Of a stretch of 64,000 bases of DNA, positions 9,903 through 19,301 are shown piece after piece. The notes below the pieces were generated by a model. The model ran no database searches and was not told the DNA's origin. It saw only the letters and a list, made by a program, of their open reading frames with translations. The first letter of the stretch is position 1; each line of letters opens with the position of its first letter. Position numbers and translations under genes: made by a program. Origin of the DNA: Aurantiochytrium sp. KH105 (lineage: Eukaryota; Sar; Bigyra; Thraustochytrida; Thraustochytriidae); NCBI GenBank assembly GCA_003116975.1, contig BGKB01000100.1, positions 124,001-188,000 of the forward strand. The letters run 5' to 3'.

Positions 9903-10757
9903 CTTCTTCAATCTGCAATCTGCCGTCGGGGGTCTGCTCCCGCCGCGCAAGAGGGCGTCGACGCGAAGTACTCTTCGGGCCTCCAAGAGACGTCAGTCGT
10001 GGGCGGGCGCGCTCCGGCCGGTCTGTCTCTGCGCGCGCGCGCGAGCTTGTCCTGCCGCCGTGGATACCTCGCCAACTGCTGGCGCGAGGTGGCTTTCCGT
10101 GGCTTCGGGCCGCCGACTTTTCGGCCTTTTTCCAGGCTAGGGGGGTCTTACGAATGGCTACCTGGCACCGTGCGCGGTCGAGGCGCGCCGCGCACAAATA
10201 GACCGTCGAGGGGCAAGGCAAGCAAGTGAGGAAGGGGCCGGGGGAGGGGGAGGCGGGCCTCGCCTCCTCGTGGTTGTCATCTTCCTTGTCATCGTCATTG
10301 ACATTATTCGTTTTATTATTGAGAAGGTGTATGTAAGGTTTTGTAAATGATGTTGCGTGTAAAGAATGAATACGTGCGTGCTTGGGTGTGAAGAATGGTA
10401 GTACTCGATGGGTGCCATGATTCTTTTTTTATATTTCGGAGAATTCATTTCTTTGTTTCTGACAACCTTCAATTGTTTGACCAGAAGGAGACGATGCTTT
10501 TGTGTGAAATTTATCTTCGAAGAAAGAAGCTTGCTGTTGGTTGATTGCAAATTGTGGTCGTGTTTGTGTTTAGATTCCATGAACATTAATTTTTAAAAAT
10601 GACAAAGAGAAGCAAAACAGAAGTATGATGATGTGATTCTGCGCGTGGTGCGTCCTAATTCGCGCCCGCAGCAGAATGAATGAATACAAAGGTAGAAAAA
10701 GTCAACCTGCAACCTCGTAAAAGACGGTGTTGGTAGCGGAGGTGGTTGTGCTTTCCC
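9903..10757. other. Spacer: eIF3f promoter side and AT-rich 3' region of the GNAT gene
   Basis: 855 bp between two minus-strand genes. The part next to eIF3f (9903-10250) is GC-rich. The part next to the stop of the upstream gene (about 10260-10720) is clearly AT-rich with T and A runs, as expected of a 3' UTR and polyadenylation zone. No coding feature is seen; short frames here have no coding character. Confidence 0.6.
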
Positions 10758-11768
10758 TTACAAAGGCAGAGACGGTGTCGATGCTGGAGTGGGATACTCG
10801 TCCCCTTCACCCTCGGTACAGAGCGACGCCTCGTCATCAGGTCGACGCGCAAGATTATCGACGACGTCAAGAGGAGAAAGAGGGTCGAATGGCATGGAAA
10901 CAGGGCGCAGAGGCAGGGGAAGTCCACCCCGCGCAGCTGCGCGCGCAGCACGCTGACGACGCCGCTTGGCAGCCTTTTTGCTCAGTTCCCCGCCGGCGAC
11001 CGAAGCCAAGGCAGACGGAGCAGAAGCGGATGCAGACAGCGAAGGCTGCGGCGTCATGTCAGGACGCGTCTTGTGCACAATGGACTTGATGTGAATATTC
11101 TCATTGAGGACGTACCACACGTGGTTGCTCGTGTTGACGCAATAAAAGTACGGTTTCCCCTCAAAATCGCCCACGATGCGGCCCTTCCGATTGCGGACAA
11201 GCATGCTCGCGTAAAAGCGTTCCATGATAGTGCTTGTGGGCGCAGGAGAGAGGCGGAAGCCAAGGTGCGAGGGGAAGTCCATGACGCCGGCGCGGTCTTT
11301 GTTGCGCAGGATGGCGTCCGCAATGCGAATGTTCGTTCGAGACAACCAGAAGCGAAGCGCCGCATTGGTACTTGTAGTCAGAATAGCATCGGTGCCAACG
11401 CCCTTGGCGGCCTCGACGAGGCCTTGAAAGAGCTTTGCGCCCCAGCCGTTACCCTTGTCGCGCGAAGCAAACCACACAATCTCTACCACAGAGATGCCGG
11501 CTTTGATTTTGCGCTCGAAGCAAACAGACGCGGCCTGAACGTGGCCATCTTCGTCGACGCAGCCGAGGACGGAACGGACGACGGAGGGGTCCGGCGCGCT
11601 GTCCGCCTCGACACCCGTACCGATGCTCACCTGTTTCCGGATGTCCTCTTCGCTATCCACAAAGTATGTTTTCAGAATGTCTACCGCTTCGCGGCACGCC
11701 TCGGCGCCGCGCAGTGCCGTCACGCCGCCCACGGAGTTCCCCGCGGACGACGTGACAAAACCATCCAT
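10758..11768 (-). CDS. GNAT-like N-acetyltransferase domain protein
   Basis: A 336-residue protein from a true ATG at 11768. Residues about 60-210 look like a GNAT fold: a beta strand (GISVVEIVWFAS), then an acetyl-CoA pyrophosphate-binding-type loop R103-DKGNGWGAKLF (compare R/QxxGxG/A), a helix, and the strand/helix TTSTNAALRFWLSR. A second conserved-looking block (DFEGKPYFYCVNTSNHVWYVLNE, split here in meaning as strands) follows near 235-260. The last about 100 residues are basic and low-complexity (KKAAKRRRQRAARAAARGG), possibly a nuclear or RNA-binding tail. The substrate cannot be inferred. The fold call rests on the loop motif and strand order; a fold-profile comparison would be needed to place it. 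The 3' side is AT-rich spacer. Confidence 0.6.
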   Translation of the reverse strand: MDGFVTSSAGNSVGGVTALRGAEACREAVDILKTYFVDSEEDIRKQVSIGTGVEADSAPDPSVVRSVLGCVDEDGHVQAASVCFERKIKAGISVVEIVWFASRDKGNGWGAKLFQGLVEAAKGVGTDAILTTSTNAALRFWLSRTNIRIADAILRNKDRAGVMDFPSHLGFRLSPAPTSTIMERFYASMLVRNRKGRIVGDFEGKPYFYCVNTSNHVWYVLNENIHIKSIVHKTRPDMTPQPSLSASASAPSALASVAGGELSKKAAKRRRQRAARAAARGGLPLPLRPVSMPFDPLSPLDVVDNLARRPDDEASLCTEGEGDEYPTPASTPSLPL

Positions 11769-11923
11769 CGTGCCTGCCGGGTTCTGATCACGTGCGCTCC
11801 TTGCTCACGCCGTTCGTCTTGGCTCCGTGGCCGCTCGCACGCGGCACGCGCCGGCGTTGGCGCGAGACCGGTCTCGCCACGCAAACAGCGACAGCAGCCA
11901 GCTGCCGTAGCCTCAGGCCTTTG

Positions 11924-11954
<31 letters not shown>

Positions 11955-12655
11955 TCTCCTCGTCCTCCGAGGTTGACTGGTTGGCCGGCTTTGCTTTGTC
12001 CGGCTTTTTCAAACCCACCCCGCCGGGGCCGCTCAATCCGCGCAGAACCGCGCCGCGCTCGGCGCCAGTTTCCCGCCCGTGCCCGTTCTCTCCGCCCCGA
12101 GCCGGCCGCCGCCGCTGGAGTGGCGCGCGCTGCCCGTCTCGTGCCCAGCCGCGAGGTCTCCGGCGGCACGCGCTGAGAGCGGGGTTTCACGACGTCAATT
12201 CGGGTCTGCCTCGTTCTGCTTGTTCGCCTCCTTCTCCGACGCCTCGCAAGGCCGGGACGGGCCCTCCGCGCCGCGCGGGTGTTACCGGACCGCGCCAATA
12301 TGAAGTTTTATAGCAGTGGTGTTGCGCGGGGTCGAGTACGGCAGCGGCGCGGCACGCGCGAGGCGGACCTGTGACGCCGCAACGTCTCCTTCGCGCGGAG
12401 GCGTCGGAGACGTTGCCGTGGTTGATGGCGACGTCGAAGGCGGCGCTGTTGGCGAGCAAAGGCGGGTCCGGGGGAAGGGAAGAGCTGTGGCGAGAGACAA
12501 GGCGACGGTGGCGGCTGGTGGCTGGCTTGACGTGTGAGGGGAAGCGGGACGGTGGAGAAGGAAGAGCAAGCGTGGGCGGGTGACATGGGAGAAGAGTGTA
12601 TTCATGTAGAGGGGGTGCGCAACAACAAGCTGAGACCAAAAGCCTCTCCAACCGC

Positions 12656-12693
<38 letters not shown>

Positions 12694-13212
12694 AGTCAGC
12701 CAGCTTGGGCGGTCAGGTGAGGTGAAGTAGCAATGAATCAGACGCTGGCCTCGGGACCAGAGCGGAGAAGATTCTGGCTGGTGTCCGGCACACTACCATA
12801 CCACCGTAGCATTTCCGGGAGAAAACGAACGCACATTGACTGACCACTGACCATGGTGGTGTGGCTCGCACCGTCCAGAAGCAAGCAATGGTCACCCCAA
12901 TGTCCCGGCACGACATGGCCAACGCTCGCGATCGCCAGCCAGCCTGCCCTCGCAGCCTTCCTCGTCACAAAGTTGCCTCGCCCTCCTCCTGGCTGCTGCT
13001 GCTGGCGACAGCGACCACATCTCTCCACGCCACCACCGATCGTTGCAGCTGCAGCTGCGACACATCCATTGCGGGTTCCGTCGACGCCGACGCCGATGAT
13101 GATGCTGACCAGGTGCAGTTGACGATACCGCGACACGAATCCGGGCCTCTTGCAGTGCAGTGCAGTGCAATGAATGCAATCCATTGTCTCCCGGCCTGTG
13201 CGAAAGGAAGCA

Positions 13213-13246
<34 letters not shown>

Positions 13247-13600
13247 AGCCCGAATCGATCGTGGTCGACCTCCGCGGCGCAGAACCAGGACGACCCGGCC
13301 GCGGACGCAGCGGCCAAGGACCTCGAGCCGCGCGGGCGGAGCCGAGACGGCGCGCGGGAGCGGGAGCGGCGGCAGCGGCGGCGCGGCGGGACCTGGCGGC
13401 GCGAGGCTCTCGCGGCGCGGCTGCGGATACAGGTTCATCGATCGGATCGGCGGCGGCGCGAACGGCGGCGGCACAAGCCCTACCGCGAGCGAGGCTGAGC
13501 GCCAACGCGAGCGCGCGGCGGGAGCGCGGGAGCGCGGGCGCGGCGCGGCGCGGCGCGGCGCAGCAGACTGGCTTCGACGCGAGAGCCGCGCGCGAGACGC
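11769..13600. promoter_or_regulatory. Large divergent spacer, repeat-rich
   Basis: 1832 bp between the start of the GNAT-like gene and the start of the disordered-protein gene. It is GC-rich near both ends. It contains a CGT/GTC trinucleotide run (about 11930-11952), a CAG trinucleotide run (about 12658-12693), a GCA/TGCAG cluster (13148-13171) and an AAGC run at 13209-13247. Several open frames cross it (longest antisense one to 14267), but all translate to Arg/Ala/Ser-rich low complexity and are not called. Confidence 0.5.
13209..13247 (+). repeat. AAGC tetranucleotide microsatellite
   Basis: About nine tandem AAGC units, about 355 bp upstream of the ATG at 13601 and in GCAA orientation on that gene's sense strand. 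Confidence 0.9.
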
Positions 13601-14740
13601 ATGATGGGCGCAGGCACGGGCGCCAGCGAGCTGCAGCGCGGGAAGACGCACTCGCAAGGCCCGCAGAGCCCGCGACATGAACCGCGCGCGCACGAGCCGA
13701 CCTTGCGCGGGGGCGGCGGCGGCCACAAGGTGACGGCGCTGCCGCCTGCGGTGAGGATGGCGCAGCAGCGGCAGAGAGCGCAGTCGTTCTCGGCGGCCTC
13801 GACGCGGTCGGCGCTGCGGCCCTCGGTGTCGGAACCGTCGACGGCACAGGACCCCGCGTACCGGGTCGGCGCGGGCGGACCCATGTCGCCCCGAAGCGCC
13901 GCGACGGACCCGGTGGAGAACGCCAACATTTCGGTGGCCCGCGCCAACCGCACGCGGGCACTCTCCGAGACGGGCCGCAAGCTTCTGGTCGGCGTGTACA
14001 ATCGCTCGCTCTTTGACCAGCCGCTCGTCCCACTCTCGCCGCGGCCTTCGGGCATGCCCATGTCCCCGCGCTCACCCCCCAGCGAGCCTGCGCACATGCC
14101 ACAGGACCCAATCCAAATGCCAAGCATGAGTCTGGACGAAAATCATAGAGGCCAACAACAGGGCAACGGCGGGCAGCACATTTCCGCGGCGGCGCGACAA
14201 GCGGCTGCCTCCAAGTCGCGCAAGGCGCGCGCCCGACAAGAGGAAAAGGCCAAGAAGAAGAACACAAATTACTTTGCAGCCATGATGTCCGAAGACGAAG
14301 AGGACGAGGACACGAGCGACTCTGGAGACGGCATCATCGATTTGCCGCACCGCATCAGCTCGAGCGGGTCCGGGGACGCCTTCTTTGGCAACCCGCGCGG
14401 ATCGCACGCATCTGCCGTCGGCAAGATTGACGAGTCGGTCATTGGCGAAAGCGACGCCGAGGTTTCTGCCTGGGAGACGGTGTCCACAGCGCGAAAGAAG
14501 TCCTCGCAATCGCGAGGACCGCCGCAGCAGCCGCGGCGGCGCTCGCCCTCGCCTCAGCGCCGCGGACACCAAAGGTCAGACTCTTTTGACTCGTACGGTG
14601 ACGACGATCTCTACGATCTTCAGATGCCCACCTTTGCGGCGCGTCAGGTTGGTGGCGCGAAAAAGGCCATGCAATTTAAAGCCGCAGAGAAGCGCGGTCG
14701 CGCCATGGACAAGCGCGATCGTCAGCGCTACGGCAATTAG
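13601..14740 (+). CDS. Intrinsically disordered Ser/Pro-rich protein, unrecognised
   Basis: A 379-residue protein with ATGs at 13601 and 13604. It lacks any visible globular domain. The first 180 residues are Ser/Pro/Arg-rich with repeated SPR/SPRS motifs (GPMSPRSAA, PLSPRPSGMPMSPRSPPSE), typical proline-directed kinase sites. A basic helix (SKSRKARARQEEKAKKK, about 204-222) is followed by an acidic Ser block (MSEDEEDEDTSDSGDG) and a conserved-looking segment with ESDAEVSAWETVSTARKK. The C-terminus is basic (EKRGRAMDKRDRQRYGN). Codon use is clearly coding, unlike the antisense frame. The function is unknown; phosphorylation-regulated scaffold is only a guess from composition. Confidence 0.7.
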   Translation: MMGAGTGASELQRGKTHSQGPQSPRHEPRAHEPTLRGGGGGHKVTALPPAVRMAQQRQRAQSFSAASTRSALRPSVSEPSTAQDPAYRVGAGGPMSPRSAATDPVENANISVARANRTRALSETGRKLLVGVYNRSLFDQPLVPLSPRPSGMPMSPRSPPSEPAHMPQDPIQMPSMSLDENHRGQQQGNGGQHISAAARQAAASKSRKARARQEEKAKKKNTNYFAAMMSEDEEDEDTSDSGDGIIDLPHRISSSGSGDAFFGNPRGSHASAVGKIDESVIGESDAEVSAWETVSTARKKSSQSRGPPQQPRRRSPSPQRRGHQRSDSFDSYGDDDLYDLQMPTFAARQVGGAKKAMQFKAAEKRGRAMDKRDRQRYGN

Positions 14741-14954
14741 ATGCCAAGACTCTGGCTTTCACCCTTTTTGTCTCTCTCCCTCTCCCTCTCTCTCTCTCGA
14801 CTTTTTGGACTTTTTTTCGTGTCATGTTCGAACCTGTAAGAAACTCATCCGCTCCGATCAAAAACTAATCCAAGAAAATTTACATACATGGTATCTTATT
14901 CTTTCTGTATCGCGCCTCGCAATCCGTCGTCTTCCTTTTCCTTCTTATTTGTCG

Positions 14955-16061
14955 TTAGTCAGACTCGTTCTTGCACTCGTTCTCAGAATTCGCAAAGGCA
15001 GCACGAACCTTATCAACAATCTCGAGCGTCGCCACCGAGGCTTCGGGCGGAACGAGTGGATCCTCGCGACCCTCCCGAACAGCACGGCAAAAGGCGTCGA
15101 GCTGATACTCAAAGGTCGTTTTACCAACTTCCCCATAGTGCGTCTCTACGCGTGCAGGGCCACTGGTGGGTTCGATGTACAGACGATGGTACAGTGACGG
15201 AAAGTTGAAGTTTTGCAGCACGAGCTTTCCCTCTGCGCATTGCACGGTGGCGACCCATGCTGGAAGGATGCGCACAGTCTGTGCATCCGCCTCCCAGGTC
15301 GCGCGAACCAAACCCTTACGCTCGTCGTCGCGATCGCACAGCTCGAGCTCGCCGCGAACGAGAAAGCCAGCATCTTCAGCGCTACGGACGGCCTTCACTT
15401 CACGACCAGGTGCCAAAAGCTGCACAAGGTCAATGCAGTAAATCCAGCGATCGAGCATTTTGGTGCGAAGCTTTTCCGGTGTATACTTGCCGCCAATGCC
15501 CCAAGCGCTCGCGTCGAATTTGGCAAAGCACACATCGATCTCTTGCACAGTGCCGACTGTCTCTGTCTCGACAAGTTCGCGCAATCGCTTGAGTGCCGGG
15601 TGATGCTTGTAATGCATGGCTTCCATGAGCACCACATTGTGTTCCATGGCAGCATCACGAAGTTCGCGAGCTTCTTTCGCGTCAAGAGCAAGTGGCTTTT
15701 CCAAGAGAACATGCTTCCCGGCGCGTAGAGCTTGCAGGCCAAGATTTAAGTGCTCCTCGGTGACTACGCTAATGTAAACGGCGTCGATGGTCTCGTCGGC
15801 AAACAGACTTGCAAAGTCGTCATGCGCCACGGGAATACCATTTGTTGCTGCAAATTCGCGCGCCTTGCCCGGTGTCCTCGTCGCGACAGCCCGAACCTCG
15901 ACATCTTTCCGTCTGCTCGCAGCATTGATCATCGCAAACTTGCTAATGTTCGACGCGCCGACCAGGCCGACACGAATGGGCGCCCCCTCGTCATCCGCGT
16001 CGCTGTCTTCTGTGGCGCCGCCTTGCGTCAAGAGTCGTCGAACCCTGCCGACGAGCTCCAT
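14955..16061 (-). CDS. Gfo/Idh/MocA-family NAD(P)-dependent oxidoreductase
   Basis: Cytosolic-type sugar or dihydrodiol dehydrogenase. The protein has 368 residues from a true ATG at 16061. The N-terminal Rossmann domain starts at about 29 with IRVGLVGASNISKF, a GxxGAS variant of the dinucleotide loop. The family hallmark GKHVLLEKPLAL lies at 115-125 (EKP at 121-123), and MEAMHYKHHPALKRL (about 146-160) is the typical catalytic-loop region. The C-terminal half is the alpha/beta substrate domain. The layout is nearest to trans-1,2-dihydrobenzene-1,2-diol/D-xylose dehydrogenases (NADP), but members of this family differ widely in substrate and I do not name one. A 25-residue N-terminal extension is acidic and shows no clear targeting signal. 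Convergent with the gene ending at 14740. Confidence 0.88.
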   Translation of the reverse strand: MELVGRVRRLLTQGGATEDSDADDEGAPIRVGLVGASNISKFAMINAASRRKDVEVRAVATRTPGKAREFAATNGIPVAHDDFASLFADETIDAVYISVVTEEHLNLGLQALRAGKHVLLEKPLALDAKEARELRDAAMEHNVVLMEAMHYKHHPALKRLRELVETETVGTVQEIDVCFAKFDASAWGIGGKYTPEKLRTKMLDRWIYCIDLVQLLAPGREVKAVRSAEDAGFLVRGELELCDRDDERKGLVRATWEADAQTVRILPAWVATVQCAEGKLVLQNFNFPSLYHRLYIEPTSGPARVETHYGEVGKTTFEYQLDAFCRAVREGREDPLVPPEASVATLEIVDKVRAAFANSENECKNESD

Positions 16062-16815
16062 GCTGCTCTTCTCCTCGAGGCTGCCTGATCCCTGACGGCC
16101 GTAGTGTGCGCACGGCGTCGAGGTCGGCCACGGCTCCGCGACGGCTCCCCGCGACGGCGGACCGCGATGTGATGATACGACGGAAACAAGACGATAATGC
16201 GTGTGCTCTGGTACTGGATCAGCGAGAAGCTATGCCGTCTCTGCATGTTAAGGTAGGTCATCGTTTGCCATAATACCATCATGGTGGTTGCAGTATGGTA
16301 TAGGTAGACCATCGTGGCGATGTTGACGCTCGAAGCAGAAGTCACAATACGTAGTTAGGCTATAGGCTCAGGAATGGTCGGCCATGAGCAGCTTCGTCCT
16401 ACAAGACTCCTCCTTTCTTGAAAGAGTGTGCCTCGAGGGTTCGTTTTCTACCTCACGGATGAAGACGCTTGCATGTAATGTCCATTCCGCACACGTGGCT
16501 GGCTGCAGCCGCAGCTGGCATTAGCATGTGTCCGCTTGCTTCTATACAATCATCCAGCCACCCTTCTTTCTGCACGTCGTCAGTCTCCACCAACCAGCCA
16601 ATACCCGCTGCAGATCAAACCGATGGCACACGCGCCTCCTTTCCGGTGTTTCCTGCCCGTCGGAGCAGGCCAAGAGAGGAGAGAGAGCCCAGCAGCAGCA
16701 TGCGATGCCGTCGTGCGGCGAATTGGTGGTTTGCGAGGGTGTGCGCCCGTTATTCGCTGCCCCTCCTTTCCTGGAAGAGCGACAGGAAAAAAAAAAATAA
16801 ATAAAAAGAAAGCGA

Positions 16816-16847
<32 letters not shown>

Positions 16848-17477
16848 AAAATAACTGGAGCCCGCCACTTTCGCCGACACGAGGACGCGCGCAAGCGACG
16901 CACGTTGGGCGGGTCGCCTCAAGTCAGGTAGGCAGGCAGGCGAGCAGGCAGGCAGGCAGGCGCGCAGGAGGGTAGGAAGGCAGGTAGGAACGTAGCCGAC
17001 CTGCTGGGGCGCGACGACTGGCAGGCAGGTCGGCAGGCTGAGGCTGGGCTGCTCTCTCTCTCTCTCTCGCTCCTCTTTTTTTTTCTTGTTTTCACCCTTT
17101 TTCCCGTTCAGACAGGCGGGTTCTTGACGGTGCAAGTGGGAAATGGCGAATAGTGCAGTTTAGACGTGCCGATACCCGACTTGCCGCCGCTGCTGAGGCT
17201 TTTCCCCTTTTTATTTTTTTCTCCCTCTTCTTTCTCCCTCTTCTTTCCTTCATTCATTCATTCATTCATTCTTTCTTTCTTTCTTTCATTCTTTTCTTTG
17301 CTTCTCTGCTTCTCAAAGTCAAATCCCGCGACGCCCAGACGCCTGCCGCTCGCGCACGCACGCGCGCCCGCTCGCCGCCGCGCACGCCCGCCCTCGCCGC
17401 CGCGCGCCGCCGCCTCCGCCGCCGCAGCAGCAGCGCGCGCGCGCCCCTCTCCGCGCCGGCGCCGCCCGCGAGCGCGA
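16062..17477. promoter_or_regulatory. Repeat-rich spacer upstream of the assembly gap
   Basis: 1416 bp between the start of the oxidoreductase (minus) and the gap before PP1 (plus). It holds a small hairpin-forming pair ATACCAT/ATGGTAT (about 16272-16301), an AAAG run (16805-16850), a GCAGG-rich run (16926-16985), a CT run (about 17053-17069) and long pyrimidine tracts (17205-17300, with CATT and CTTT repeats). It ends in a very GC-rich stretch (17330-17477). No gene is supported. It must carry the promoters of both flanking genes. Confidence 0.5.
16805..16850. repeat. AAAG tetranucleotide microsatellite
   Basis: About ten tandem AAAG units interrupted once near the left end. Confidence 0.9.
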
Positions 17478-17616
17478 NNNNNNNNNNNNNNNNNNNNNNN
17501 NNNNNNNNNNNNNNNNNNNNNNNNNNNNNNNNNNNNNNNNNNNNNNNNNNNNNNNNNNNNNNNNNNNNNNNNNNNNNNNNNNNNNNNNNNNNNNNNNNNN
17601 NNNNNNNNNNNNNNNN
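17478..17616. other. Assembly gap (139 N)
   Basis: A run of 139 undetermined bases directly abuts the PP1 start region; the ATG lies only 3 bp beyond it. The sequence on the left is extremely GC-rich and repetitive, the likely cause of the gap. Leader sequence of PP1 is lost here. Confidence 1.
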
Positions 17617-17619
17617 AGG

Positions 17620-18618
17620 ATGGCCAGCAACGCCTTCAACGTGAACGAGATCATCGACAAGCTGCTCGAGGTGCGCGGCGCGCGGCCCGGCAAGCATGTC
17701 GCTCTGACGGAGATGGAAATCAGAAACCTCTGCGTGCACGCACGGGAAATCTTCATGAGCCAGCCCATCCTGCTGGAGCTCGAAGCGCCCATCAAAATTT
17801 GCGGCGACATCCACGGGCAGTACTATGACCTGCTCAGGCTCTTCGAGTACGGCGGCTTCCCCCCGGAGGCCAACTACCTCTTCCTCGGAGACTACGTCGA
17901 CCGCGGCAAGCAGAGCCTCGAGACCATCTGTCTCCTGCTCGCGTACAAGATCAAGTTCCCGGAAAACTTTTTCATTCTGCGAGGAAACCACGAGAGCGCG
18001 TCCATCAACCGCATCTACGGATTCTACGACGAGTGTAAGCGCAGATACAACATCAAGCTATGGAAGACCTTCACAGACGCCTTCAACTGTCTTCCCATCG
18101 CAGCCATCATCGACGAAAAGATCTTTTGCATGCATGGCGGCCTCTCCCCGGACCTTCACACCATGGACCAGATTAAGCGCGTCATGCGCCCGACGGACGT
18201 CCCAGACACCGGTCTCGTCTGCGACCTTTTGTGGGCAGACCCGGACAAGGATCTCCTCGGCTGGGGCGAGAACGACCGAGGCGTATCCTTCACGTTCGGA
18301 CCCGACGTGGTGCAGATCTTCCTCAAGAAACACGACCTCGACCTCGTCTGCCGCGCGCACCAGGTCGTCGAGGACGGCTACGAGTTTTTTGCCAAGCGCT
18401 CGCTCGTCACGCTTTTTAGCGCGCCCAATTATTGCGGCGAGTTTGACAATGCGGGAGCCATGATGAGCGTTGACGACACTCTCATGTGCTCCTTCCAGAT
18501 CCTCAAGCCGGCAGAGAAACGCACGCGCTACACATACGGCGGCAACGCCGGCGCTGCTGGCGGCGCCGGCGGCGCACGGCCCGCCACGCCACCGCGCAAC
18601 CCCAAGAGCAAAAAGTGA
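17620..18618 (+). CDS. Serine/threonine protein phosphatase PP1 catalytic subunit
   Basis: PPP-family phosphoserine/threonine phosphatase acting with many targeting subunits in the nucleus and cytoplasm. The protein has 332 residues, near the usual PP1 length of about 330. All family motifs are present in order: [81 protein letters not shown] and [16 protein letters not shown]. The LLWADPD and [12 protein letters not shown] signatures identify PP1 rather than PP2A or calcineurin. The C-terminal tail is Gly/Ala-rich and keeps the inhibitory CDK site TPPR (Thr323). The ATG at 17620 aligns with the family start, so the coding sequence seems complete despite the gap immediately before it. Confidence 0.97.
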   Translation: MASNAFNVNEIIDKLLEVRGARPGKHVALTEMEIRNLCVHAREIFMSQPILLELEAPIKICGDIHGQYYDLLRLFEYGGFPPEANYLFLGDYVDRGKQSLETICLLLAYKIKFPENFFILRGNHESASINRIYGFYDECKRRYNIKLWKTFTDAFNCLPIAAIIDEKIFCMHGGLSPDLHTMDQIKRVMRPTDVPDTGLVCDLLWADPDKDLLGWGENDRGVSFTFGPDVVQIFLKKHDLDLVCRAHQVVEDGYEFFAKRSLVTLFSAPNYCGEFDNAGAMMSVDDTLMCSFQILKPAEKRTRYTYGGNAGAAGGAGGARPATPPRNPKSKK

Positions 18619-19248
18619 GTCGACGACGCGCGCGACCTTTCAGGAGTCAGTCTCTCGCTCGTTTCGCTGCTGCTGCTTTGACCAAAAATCTTTCAAAGCA
18701 ACGCTTTGCTTCGTCCCATGTTCTGTACCGCTCGACCCACCTTTTTTGGGCCTCACTCGCCCCTTTACAGCTAACTTTTCATCGATATCGTTGCCCTTCG
18801 CGTTTATTATTCTCGATTCGCATTATTGCTCTAAGCTTTCCTGACGTCGTCGAGCATCGCTCTGCTATTTCTACATCGCTACACCTCCATGAAGGAGCGC
18901 GCATTTTACGTGTCCTCCGACCCGGCCCATCCTCTGGCATGGATGGATGCGCTGCGCTCTTTCTCCCCCTTCTGGGCCTATCTATGAACAGGAGAGGAGA
19001 CTCGGAATAACCGTTTCACATCATGATGGCCCAGCCTCATCAGAGAAGGAGATTGATGAGTGACTGTCTCAGATGAGAAGCAAGCAATACAAGGCCAGAC
19101 CAGGAGCAACTCGCGCACGAGCGAACAACACAAGCTCAGCTTGCGCGCGCTACCTCGCCTTGTTTCGCCTCGCCCCGTGATATCTCGTCTTGCCTAGCTT
19201 GTCTCGTCAGGTCAAGTGCGGCCTGGCGTCGCGTCAGCGGTACTAATC

Positions 19249-19298
<50 letters not shown>

Positions 19299-19301
19299 AA
19301 A
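18619..19301. promoter_or_regulatory. Spacer between PP1 and the WH2-like gene
   Basis: 683 bp between two plus-strand genes. The first part is the pyrimidine-rich 3' region of PP1. The middle carries a CATCATGATG palindrome near 19019 and GGGCCTA near 18976. The end is an AAGC run (19251-19299) that reaches almost to the next ATG. No gene is seen. Confidence 0.55.
19251..19299 (+). repeat. CAAG tetranucleotide microsatellite directly before an ATG
   Basis: About twelve tandem CAAG/GCAA units in the 5' leader, ending two to three bases before the ATG at 19302. This is the closest of several leader repeats of the same type. Confidence 0.95.

Noticed and set aside
12738-14267. 509-codon minus-strand open frame
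   Set aside because: Antisense to the disordered Ser/Pro protein and its spacer; composition is Ala/Arg/Pro-rich with no domain, and the plus-strand frame has clear coding features.
14822-14840. Possible tRNA B-box-like TGTTCGAACCTG
   Set aside because: No complementary T-stem, A-box or acceptor stem around it; it lies in a 3' UTR.
8571-18737. Shared 14-mer TGTACCGCTCGACC in two 3' regions (about 8573 and 18724)
   Set aside because: A few identical 14-mer pairs are expected by chance in 64 kb; no third copy was noticed.
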